Positions 57,037 to 64,000 of a stretch of DNA of 64,000 nt are shown here, one piece after another. Each line of letters opens with the position of its first letter. Positions within the stretch are counted from its first letter, which is position 1. The position numbers and the translations under genes are program-made. The stretch comes from Methylicorpusculum oleiharenae (lineage in GTDB: Bacteria > Pseudomonadota > Gammaproteobacteria > Methylococcales > Methylomonadaceae). The stretch lies in the NCBI RefSeq assembly GCF_009828925.2, contig NZ_WUTY02000001.1, forward strand, positions 1-64,000. The letters are read 5' to 3'. The notes beneath the pieces are model-generated. The model saw nothing but the letters and a program-made list of their open reading frames with translations. It was not told where the DNA came from and did no database searches.

Positions 57037-58361
57037 TGAACATATCAGCCCACCCATCGCTAGACAACGAAATGACTGAACTGGCACCCAATCAAAGCCC
57101 GTCCGGCCTACTGCGCTTTATCACCGCCGGCAGCGTCGATGACGGTAAAAGCACGTTGATTGGCCGACTGTTGTACGACACGGGCAACGTCGCCGCCGAT
57201 CAATTGGCATCAATTCAGGCGACTTCGCAAAAGCGCGGGCTGGCGGCAATCGATTGGTCATTGTTGACAGACGGCCTTATCGCCGAACGTGAACAAGGGA
57301 TCACTATCGATGTTGCTTACCGCTATTTCTCGACGGCACGGCGCAAATTCATTATCGGAGATGCGCCCGGCCATGAGCAATACACACGGAACATGGTCAC
57401 CGCCGCGTCCAGCGCCGATCTGGCGATTTTACTGGTCGACGCTCGAAAAGGTGTCATTACCCAGACCCGCCGCCATGCCTATCTTGCGCATTTGCTCGGC
57501 ATCCGCGAACTCGTGCTGGCGGTCAACAAAATGGACTTGGTCGACTGGCAACCATCGATATATCAAGCCATTGTCGACGAATTCAACGCTTTCGTCGGCC
57601 AGTTGGGTCGGCATCATGTTCAAGCGATCCCCTTGTCGGCGCTGAACGGCACCAATGTGGCAACCCACGCGGAAGCCATAACGTGGTATGACGGCCCGAG
57701 CTTGCTCGAGCATCTGGAAACCATCCCGTCCCGGCGCGACGCCGATCAAGCGCCGCTGAGACTACCGGTCCAGCGCGTAGTGCGCGTGATGATGGGCAAT
57801 GGCGCCAACGACGCGACCGACGTGGAATTTCGCGGTTATCAAGGCACACTGGCTTCAGGTCACTTACAAGTTGGCGATGAAGTAGAGGTGATGCCGTCAG
57901 GACATCGGGCCCGAGTGACTCGCTTGAACATTGCAGAACGTGCATTACAAAAAGCCAGTGCGGACAGCTCGGTGGTGGTGTCGCTGGATCGGGAAATCGA
58001 TATATCGCGCGGCGATATGCTGTCCGATCCGGTCCATCCTCCGCGTGCCATCAAGATAATAACGGCGGATGTCTGCTGGCTGTCGGAGCAGCCTTTGCAA
58101 GCGCAGGGCAAGTATCTGATTAAACACACAACTCGAACCGTCAATGCCCTGTTCGATGACTTGAGTTACCGGGTTGATGTCAACACGCTGGCACATGAGG
58201 CCGTGCCTGAAAAGACTGTCATGAACGATATCCTGCGGGTCAGACTGAAACTGCAGCAGCCGTTGTTCGTGGACAGTTACGCCGACAATCGCACCACCGG
58301 CAGCTTCATTGTTATCGATCCAGTGTCGTTTCATACGGTCGCGGCCGGAGTGATCATTTAA
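57036..58361 (+). CDS. cysN: Sulfate adenylyltransferase subunit 1 (GTPase)
   Basis: 441 residues. EF-Tu-like GTPase: GSVDDGKSTLIGRLLYD, DAPGHEQYTRNM, NKMDL and the C-terminal barrels. It pairs with CysD, with GTP hydrolysis driving APS formation. The APS kinase domain (CysC) that is often fused behind it is absent: the frame ends at DPVSFHTVAAGVII. No cysC, cysH or cysI is within the window. Confidence 0.93.
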   Translation: MNISAHPSLDNEMTELAPNQSPSGLLRFITAGSVDDGKSTLIGRLLYDTGNVAADQLASIQATSQKRGLAAIDWSLLTDGLIAEREQGITIDVAYRYFSTARRKFIIGDAPGHEQYTRNMVTAASSADLAILLVDARKGVITQTRRHAYLAHLLGIRELVLAVNKMDLVDWQPSIYQAIVDEFNAFVGQLGRHHVQAIPLSALNGTNVATHAEAITWYDGPSLLEHLETIPSRRDADQAPLRLPVQRVVRVMMGNGANDATDVEFRGYQGTLASGHLQVGDEVEVMPSGHRARVTRLNIAERALQKASADSSVVVSLDREIDISRGDMLSDPVHPPRAIKIITADVCWLSEQPLQAQGKYLIKHTTRTVNALFDDLSYRVDVNTLAHEAVPEKTVMNDILRVRLKLQQPLFVDSYADNRTTGSFIVIDPVSFHTVAAGVII

Positions 58362-58389
58362 TCATATAGGGCCTAGAAACAGGAACCAA

Positions 58390-58542
58390 ATGAACTGGAA
58401 CGAATACGTACTGCTTTTGGTCGGCTTGATTTCGGTGGTGAACCCGATCAGTGCGATGCCGATTTATCTGTCGTTGACCGCCTGTAAAGGCAGTTCTTCG
58501 ACCGCTATCGCATGTTCCGCCTCAACGGCAAGAAAGCGATAA
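58390..58542 (+). pseudogene. MarC-family membrane protein, N-terminal stub
   Basis: About 30 codons match the start of MarC (EYVLLLVGLISVVNPISAMPIYLSLT), then at about 58479 the frame enters the antisense of the toxin gene and stops at 58542. GAAACAGGAACC stands before the ATG. One helix only; non-functional. Confidence 0.7.
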
Positions 58543-58754
58543 CCCGACTCCTGAAAATAGCGCATCGCGTCTCGGCCAGAAACCGGCATGTCGCCTCGCC
58601 CTAACGAATGCTTGATGGCAATTTCCCAGACATTCACCGCGCTGACCCAAACGTTCGTTTTGGGTGACGCAATTAAATCACGCGCGTTTTGTGGCAGTTT
58701 TGGGTTATCCGTGATAGCCCACAGTGCAACGTGAGTATCCAGCAGCAGATTCAA
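58464..58754 (-). pseudogene. PIN-domain toxin (VapC-type), C-terminally truncated
   Basis: 96 codons of a toxin usually near 128. The N-terminal acidic site LLLDTHVALWAI and the VNVWEIAIKHSLG Glu are present. The frame ends after ELPLQAVNDR, so the last catalytic Asp and the two C-terminal helices are lost where the marC stub begins. It overlaps the antitoxin by four bases. Probably inactive as an RNase. Confidence 0.75.
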
Positions 58755-58999
58755 GAATGCACCTCGCCCATGAACAACTGAGCCACTTCGTCGTTATGCG
58801 CATCAATGCTGTCCGGCACCACGAACAAGCCTTTCGCCACACCAATCCGCTTCCCGGTTGGTCCACTATCCACCGGAACAAGTTTAGCAGCTGGACGGCC
58901 ATTTCTGGCAATCACAATTTCACGCTCATGCCCTTGCTCAATGGCTTCGACTAAGCGGGACAGAGAGGACTTGGCTTTTAACATATTGACAGTTTGCAT
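58751..58999 (-). CDS. Phd/YefM-type antitoxin
   Basis: 82 residues; TTAAGGAGCATG stands before the ATG. The N-terminus has the Phd/YefM fold (VNMLKAKSSLSRLVEAIEQGHEREIVIARNGRPAAKLVPV), DNA-binding; the C-terminal tail would wrap the toxin. It is intact while its toxin partner is truncated. Confidence 0.82.
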   Translation of the reverse strand: MQTVNMLKAKSSLSRLVEAIEQGHEREIVIARNGRPAAKLVPVDSGPTGKRIGVAKGLFVVPDSIDAHNDEVAQLFMGEVHS

Positions 59000-59097
59000 T
59001 ACATGCTCCTTAAAAAGGCCGAGTCTAGTCTAGCTAATCACGCAAATCAAACAAGACTTCAAACAGGTCATTCTGCCGTTTACGTCCACTATTCACG

Positions 59098-59174
59098 GGT
59101 TCGATAAAACGAGGATTTTATCGAACCATAAAAGTTCGCCGTGTTTACCTTCAAGTCCTTGATTTTATGGTTCG
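59098..59174. repeat. Overlapping inverted repeats forming alternative hairpins
   Basis: GGTTCGATAAAA (59098-59109) pairs perfectly with TTTTATCGAACC (59116-59127). CGAACCATAAAA (59122-59133) pairs perfectly with TTTTATGGTTCG (59163-59174). The two stems share CGAACC at 59122-59127, so only one can form. They lie between the antitoxin and the recombinase remnant. Confidence 0.7.
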
Positions 59175-59253
59175 GTACTGCGGTTTTAGAAAACAAGGTT
59201 TAAAACGCTTTGTAGAAACGAAATTTTCATACAATTTCTGGAGATCGGCCTTC

Positions 59254-59655
59254 ATGAAAATTGGCTATGCACGGGGCAGCACCAAAGACCAGAGCCTGGC
59301 ATTGAATGAGATGATTCATAACCTACGCCCGGGTGATGGCGGGTAATCTGGAAGCTAGACCGATTGGGGCGATCGCTCAATCACCTGATTAGCCTGGTCA
59401 ATGACTTAATCGAAAAAGATCGGCCTGCAATGCCTGCACGATCCCAGTGACACCACCACGGCCCAAGGCCGGTTAAGCTTTAACCTGTTCGCCTCATTAG
59501 CCGAATTTGAGCGCGAACTTATACAGGAAAGAACCCAAGCCGGCTTGTCCGCAGCCAGGGATAGAGGGAGAAACGGAGGCAGACCCAAAGGCATTCCGCC
59601 AAAAGCAAAAGCCACCGCCTGTCCAGTAGAAACACTTTATAAGGAAGGACGGCTA
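59254..59655 (+). pseudogene. Serine recombinase/resolvase, broken
   Basis: Pieces of the Tn3/Hin-type resolvase are spread over frames: KIGYARGSTKDQSLAL at 59254 (catalytic Ser present), an internal gap of about 45 residues, WKLDRLGRSLNHLISLVNDL, and TTAQGRLSFNLFASLAEFERELIQERTQAGLSAARDRGRNGGRPKG. A stop near 59344 and a frame shift near 59420 break it. The C-terminal helix-turn-helix (VETLYKEGRLKV) is partly kept. Confidence 0.8.
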
Positions 59656-59717
59656 AAGGTAACATACCACTTCTTTTGTGCCGATTACGTTTTTTCGGGG
59701 ATGAAGACCGATGGAGC

Positions 59718-59837
59718 ATGGCTTTCTATTCCTACAGCAATGAAAAATATGAGCCAAGTCCATTCGATAACGGGACGTTCCATGGGACACCAGAGGAAGC
59801 ATTCGAGACTGCAGCAATCTACCTCCAAGACGTCTGA
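59718..59837 (+). CDS. 39-residue protein behind the recombinase
   Basis: ATG at 59718 with GGAG close before it. MAFYSYSNEKYEPSPFDNG, then TPEEAFETAAIYL and a stop. Hydrophilic; no family recognised. Its position after a recombinase is what small element-borne genes show. Low certainty. Confidence 0.35.
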   Translation: MAFYSYSNEKYEPSPFDNGTFHGTPEEAFETAAIYLQDV

Positions 59838-59856
59838 GTTCAGCCCCTGACGATCA

Positions 59857-61095
59857 TTAAGCTAAAAAGCCAACCGGTTGATAATGACTTCCAGGCAAAA
59901 CAGCTGCCAAGCCTGAAGCGTTATTTAAGTGTCTGGCTAAAAGTTCACCAAAAATATCCGTGAAATTGATCGAATGAGCAAGGTAACGTCCTAAATACAA
60001 TTGCTCAGGTAACAACCCGGGCCAATCGCCATAAATTCCACCGCTTACCTGATTGCCTATAACAAACCAGCTTGAAGCGTTCCCGTGATCGGTTCCTTTA
60101 CTGGCATTCTGCTGAGCCGTTCTGCCGAATTCCGTCATGGTCAAAATCACGACGTCGTTCATATAAACCGTACCCAAATCGCGGTAAAGGGCTGCAATGC
60201 CTCCTGAAAACTCGCTTAATCGACTGGCTTGCGTTCCTTGCGCACCCCCTTGACCTGAATGATTATCCCAACCGCCTATGTTGACTGCCGCTATTTCAAG
60301 CCCTGCCCCGGCTTTAACTAATCGAGCAACATCTCTTAACTGCCTTCCATAATCTGTATTAGGATAAACCGCCCCATTTTCAGGCGAATAAGCTTGTTTG
60401 CTGTACGGATCTAATGTGGCTAGATTATCAATGGCCAATTCACCGTGCTGCTTTAACAATAATCGTTGTTTTAACAAAGAGCTGACCGGCTCCTGATAAA
60501 TAGCGGTAAGCTTATTAAGCATTTCACCATCCATCCCCGCGCCTAATTTAGCCAAGCTATCAATTGTTGTTACCGGTATATTCCCTTTTAAAGCATGTGC
60601 CAGCGTTCCAAAGCTAACCGCACGAACCTCGGCATCCTGGCTTTTACTCGACAAATGACGGTTTAACCAACCATCAGCAGTCCGCATTCCTCCGACTCCG
60701 CTCTCTATAAAATCCTGACTGACGAAGTGCGAACGGTTAGCATCATCGTAATGAACAGCGGGCATAACAGCCATATGTCCTTGCTGGTAAATATCGTACA
60801 AAGGCGCCATAGCGGGATGCAAACCCATAAAGCCGTCCAAATCTAACGCAGCACTGGTTCCCGATCCGGGCCTGGCGATTGCAATATCCGGTCTAAGCCG
60901 GTAATACTCATCTTCACCATGAGGAACAACAACATTCAGCCCATCGCAACCTCCCCTCTGAAAAATAACCACCAAGGTCTTGCCAGAAGCCGCATAAGCG
61001 TTTTTAAAGCCGGACAAAAGTGCGCCACCAGATAACAAACCCCGACCCAGCACCGGCAGTGCCGCCAAATTACGTAAAAAGTGTCTTCTTTTCAT
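59857..61095 (-). CDS. DUF1501 exported protein with Tat signal
   Basis: 412 residues. KRRHFLRNLAALPVLGR is a twin-arginine signal, cleaved near NAYAAS (about 36), so the folded protein is exported. The mature part starts KTLVVIFQRGGCDGLNVVVPHGEDEYY, the DUF1501 hallmark of a sulfatase/phosphatase-like fold, and later has HYDDANRSHFVSQDF, GGWDNHSGQG and TEFGRTAQQNASKGTDHGN with possible metal ligands. Its partner gene, 14 bp upstream, encodes a DUF1800 protein; the pair is widespread. Function is unproven in the family. Confidence 0.88.
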   Translation of the reverse strand: MKRRHFLRNLAALPVLGRGLLSGGALLSGFKNAYAASGKTLVVIFQRGGCDGLNVVVPHGEDEYYRLRPDIAIARPGSGTSAALDLDGFMGLHPAMAPLYDIYQQGHMAVMPAVHYDDANRSHFVSQDFIESGVGGMRTADGWLNRHLSSKSQDAEVRAVSFGTLAHALKGNIPVTTIDSLAKLGAGMDGEMLNKLTAIYQEPVSSLLKQRLLLKQHGELAIDNLATLDPYSKQAYSPENGAVYPNTDYGRQLRDVARLVKAGAGLEIAAVNIGGWDNHSGQGGAQGTQASRLSEFSGGIAALYRDLGTVYMNDVVILTMTEFGRTAQQNASKGTDHGNASSWFVIGNQVSGGIYGDWPGLLPEQLYLGRYLAHSINFTDIFGELLARHLNNASGLAAVLPGSHYQPVGFLA

Positions 61096-61109
61096 GATCG
61101 CATTCCTCT

Positions 61110-64000
61110 TTATTGCAATTGGTAGGCTGGGTAATTCAGCACTAATGCTAATACTTTACGAATTTTGACATCGGCACTTGCATCACGAACAGAGAACGTC
61201 TCTGTACCGTTGCCAGTCAATATCGCCATCGCGGCTTCTTTCTCTATATTTGAATAATCGTGACTTAGCGTCAACTCAAACAAATAACCCAATACCCCTT
61301 CTGCCGTTTCTATACCTTGTTCGATAAAGAACTGCGCTGGATTTTCCAAATAATTACGCCAGACAGCAGGCTTGTTCATCATGCCTTGTCCGGCAAACTG
61401 CCAGCGCTGCATTAATTGTCCGGAATTCACCCAACGATCCGCCTCTTCAGCCCAACCTGTGGGTACAGGGTAATTGAACAAATCCATACCCATTTCTCTT
61501 AACTGAACACGGGTATGTTCAAAAGCGATGGTCAACGGCAACTGTCTGAATAAACCCGCCACGAACTCCAGAGGAATTTTCACTTTGTTATGGAAATTGC
61601 CGGAATCGGAGAAGGCAGTTGAGGTTAAGATGCCCTCCAAAACCCGCGCAATTTGATGTTCGTCTTCTGCGTAAGTAACAAAATCTTTGGAACAAGACCC
61701 TATGCTGGCCGCGGAAGGTTGATCGGAAACCAGCAGTTTAAGCAGTTTGCTGCAAATGTGCCTCGCCGTACCTTGGTGTTCTGCCAGTAAATCAAGCACC
61801 CACTCGCCGCCGGATATGCCCGAACCAGCAGAAACAAGATTCCCCAGCACTGACTTCTCAGCATCGTCATGACGCCATTTATCAAAATGGAACGCACCAT
61901 TAGACACTCGCCAACCGGTAAAGACGCGCGCAACTTCTGAAATATCCTTAGCGGCATACCCATTGTCGACGCCCATGGTATGAAGCTCCAATAACTCGCG
62001 GGCATAGTTCTCATTGGGTGCAGATTTATGGCTTTGATGATTATCCAGATAGAGCAACATTGCCGGGCTTTTTGCGCTCACTCCCAGTAAATCTCTAAAC
62101 CGTCCTAAAGCATGCGTTCTGAAAGCAGCATTCTCAGCCAACTCGAATCCATTACTTGTTTTGTTGCGGTCGGTATTAAAATGATTTTCCCAAAACCAGG
62201 TCATCACTTCCAATAGCTGTTTTTTACTGGAGATTGCTCGGGCTATTTGAGCAAATTGCAGCTTTTGCTCGAGATGTGGCGTCAATTCCTGTACACGCGA
62301 TAAATAAGCCTCAAATTCAGCATCATCAATTAACTCAGGATGTAATTGCTTCTGGATAAAGGCCGCAGAACCAGAATCTCTAAGCTCCTTCAATAACTCA
62401 GGGGTTGCCCCGAAGGTTATCCGGTTCAGTAATTGAACAGCACTTACCGATTCGGTCATCACATTTAATACAAGCGTTTTATGCGCTTTATTACCCGCCC
62501 AATCCTCAGCAACCAGTTCAACACTAACAGTGCCGTTCCGGGTCAAACCTCTAACGGCAAGTCCCCAGCCGCCATTTTCACCCATTTCAAGCTCTTTATT
62601 GTTTTCAACAGTTCCCTTACCCGCATCAATCACTGTCGCTTTTAATGATTTTACCCCGGTATTGTCGGAAACGCTTCCGAGTAAGGCCAAACCATGCTCA
62701 TCAACTTGATCTTCATCGCTGTGAGATGAAATCACGATAGAAGGCGGTTCTTTATCTTCGATAATTGAATATGTTTTGGCTATTTCAGAATGATTACCCA
62801 CCTTATCAAAAGCGGTTGCTTTAACGGTTACAAGTTGCCCCGCTGTCAACATGGCATCATTAACAGAAAACAGCCATTCACCCTTAACCAGTCCAGCCAC
62901 TCCGGAGAAAGCACCGGCAACCGGATCAGTGACCAGAATCTCAACCCTGTCGACTTCCTGATTATCGGTCACCCGCATAGTCAGCTGAAAACCTTTATCG
63001 GATAGTTTTGAGTTTCCGGAAGGATTAAAAGCCACAAATATCGGAGGCTTATCATCCAGCTTATCCGGATCGTCCTTATCGACAGCAAAGTCTACCCAGC
63101 CTTTTTGGGCAATCCACCGGCTATAGTGATGTTTAGCGTTACCGAATAAATTAGTCGCTCTGACCACAAATAAGCGGCCATCGCCCAAACCGACAGGATC
63201 GAAACGTACGACACCCGTGCGATCAGTGACTAACGTCGAACGCCAAATTAATCGGCCATCAGAACCTTTTTCAAACAACGTTAGACTTTGCCCGGACATC
63301 ACCTCACCGGTTTCAGCCTTATGCAACTTAACCGCAACAGGGCCTGCCAATAATTGGAATGGACCGGTTTTATCGAGGTCTTTGCTTTCAAACCAGTTAC
63401 CGTAAGGATTGGCTTTCAACACATAACTGGAACCCTGCCCCAAGCCGGTCAAATCGAAATCAATCCTGCCCTGTGCATCCGTACTTTTTCGTTGAAACCA
63501 CCGTAATGTCTGATCCGGCAACCGCTCAAAAGCAGTCACTTCTTTATTAGCTAAAGGCTTACCGTCCAGAGCATTCAGCATAGTCACATTTAACAATTTA
63601 TTACCTACAGTAAAATCAAATTTACCGGTATTAACGATTAAATCACTGCTTATTGAACGCTGATCAAGTTGAGTCTGAGCCCTCAGAAGATATTTGCGGC
63701 CTTGCCCCAAGCCCGGCAAATGAAGAGGAACCCTGCCATTTTGATCAGTGGGTACGCGGGCAAACCAAGATAAACTTCCGTCGACAGACTCCTCCATAAC
63801 GGTAATGTCCTGGCCAACTAATGGTTGATTAGTAGCACCGTTAATTACCCTAACAAGCAAGTTACCAACTCTGAATTCCATATTCCCAGTAGTGACTATT
63901 TCACCGGAATCCACCGTTCCTGAACCAAAGAGTTGTTGGGTCCTCAACACATAAACAGTGTCACTACCCAAGCCTGGCAAATCCAGCATTAATTTGCCGC
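61110..64000 (-). CDS. DUF1800 protein with repeated extracellular domains (5' end outside window)
   Basis: At least 960 residues, open to the window edge. From the visible start, three full units and one partial unit of about 88 residues repeat: each has a beta-rich body with a DGxLxWxxR strand and ends GLGxGxxYVLRA (seen near residues 6, 95, 183 and 270). They resemble CarboxypepD-regulatory or CNA-B-type modules. Then two Ig-like segments with DNQEVDRVEILVTD and DNTGVKSLKATVID, and the C-terminal DUF1800 domain (about 525-959): LLNRITFGATPELL, MTWFWENHFNT, NENYARELLELHTMG, VARVFTGW. It is translated ahead of DUF1501 in one operon. The signal peptide, if any, is beyond the edge. Confidence 0.85.
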   Translation of the reverse strand, partial: GKLMLDLPGLGSDTVYVLRTQQLFGSGTVDSGEIVTTGNMEFRVGNLLVRVINGATNQPLVGQDITVMEESVDGSLSWFARVPTDQNGRVPLHLPGLGQGRKYLLRAQTQLDQRSISSDLIVNTGKFDFTVGNKLLNVTMLNALDGKPLANKEVTAFERLPDQTLRWFQRKSTDAQGRIDFDLTGLGQGSSYVLKANPYGNWFESKDLDKTGPFQLLAGPVAVKLHKAETGEVMSGQSLTLFEKGSDGRLIWRSTLVTDRTGVVRFDPVGLGDGRLFVVRATNLFGNAKHHYSRWIAQKGWVDFAVDKDDPDKLDDKPPIFVAFNPSGNSKLSDKGFQLTMRVTDNQEVDRVEILVTDPVAGAFSGVAGLVKGEWLFSVNDAMLTAGQLVTVKATAFDKVGNHSEIAKTYSIIEDKEPPSIVISSHSDEDQVDEHGLALLGSVSDNTGVKSLKATVIDAGKGTVENNKELEMGENGGWGLAVRGLTRNGTVSVELVAEDWAGNKAHKTLVLNVMTESVSAVQLLNRITFGATPELLKELRDSGSAAFIQKQLHPELIDDAEFEAYLSRVQELTPHLEQKLQFAQIARAISSKKQLLEVMTWFWENHFNTDRNKTSNGFELAENAAFRTHALGRFRDLLGVSAKSPAMLLYLDNHQSHKSAPNENYARELLELHTMGVDNGYAAKDISEVARVFTGWRVSNGAFHFDKWRHDDAEKSVLGNLVSAGSGISGGEWVLDLLAEHQGTARHICSKLLKLLVSDQPSAASIGSCSKDFVTYAEDEHQIARVLEGILTSTAFSDSGNFHNKVKIPLEFVAGLFRQLPLTIAFEHTRVQLREMGMDLFNYPVPTGWAEEADRWVNSGQLMQRWQFAGQGMMNKPAVWRNYLENPAQFFIEQGIETAEGVLGYLFELTLSHDYSNIEKEAAMAILTGNGTETFSVRDASADVKIRKVLALVLNYPAYQLQ

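Overview
The window looks like a chromosome segment of a gammaproteobacterium. The gene set (RNase T, GrxD, MlaA, CstA/YbdD), a VPLPA-CTERM exported protein, DUF1501/DUF1800 secreted proteins and the overall gene style suggest a methanotroph of the Methylococcales. That placement is inference from recalled gene content; no methane-oxidation gene lies in the window. No rRNA, tRNA or CRISPR array was seen.

Layout. 0-7 kb is ordinary core genome: mlaA, rnt, grxD, argD-argF, an SH3/coiled-coil envelope protein and ilvD. 7-9.4 kb holds two exported proteins, one ending in a dockerin-like calcium loop and the next a VPLPA-CTERM protein with a cohesin-like body. 9.4-20 kb carries cstA-ybdD, transposase remnants, an AsmA-like protein, a Crp-family regulator and a PAS-GGDEF-EAL protein. 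Two copies of a 99-bp element with inverted ends flank this block. 20-24 kb has a broken DCC-family gene, a rubredoxin/metallo-beta-lactamase protein and fumC. 23.8-29 kb is a heme-copper oxidase operon (coxB, a fused subunit I+III gene, a small membrane protein, ctaG) beside DUF2231 and CopD-like proteins. 29.8-36.8 kb has a ferric-reductase-type flavoprotein and a stress/envelope cluster (BON, 17M-like, DUF2383, BON-MscS). It also has debris: a CNNM gene cut off after about 54 codons and joined to an inverted scrap of the glucosidase gene found 9 kb downstream.

37.1-38.6 kb is an intact DDE transposase. 38.9-45.3 kb is a compact sugar operon (GH63-like glucosidase, GH13 enzyme, gluconokinase, SMP-30 lactonase, glucose-dehydrogenase-type SDR). 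Together these could turn a stored glucoside into 6-phosphogluconate by glucose and gluconate. 45.8-48.4 kb is one 871-codon frame joining a HupE/UreJ-type metal permease to a complete TonB-dependent receptor, the most unusual gene here.

48.4-59.8 kb is a patchwork. Intact modules are PAP2 phosphatase, a methyltransferase, DUF2256-photolyase, cysDN and a Phd-type antitoxin. Between them lie pseudogenes: an ISAzo13 copy, a frameshifted dgkA, a LysR stub, a marC/vapC deletion junction and a serine recombinase. There are also duplicated short segments. The end of the window holds a DUF1501 Tat-exported protein and a large DUF1800 protein with repeated extracellular domains, which runs off the right edge.
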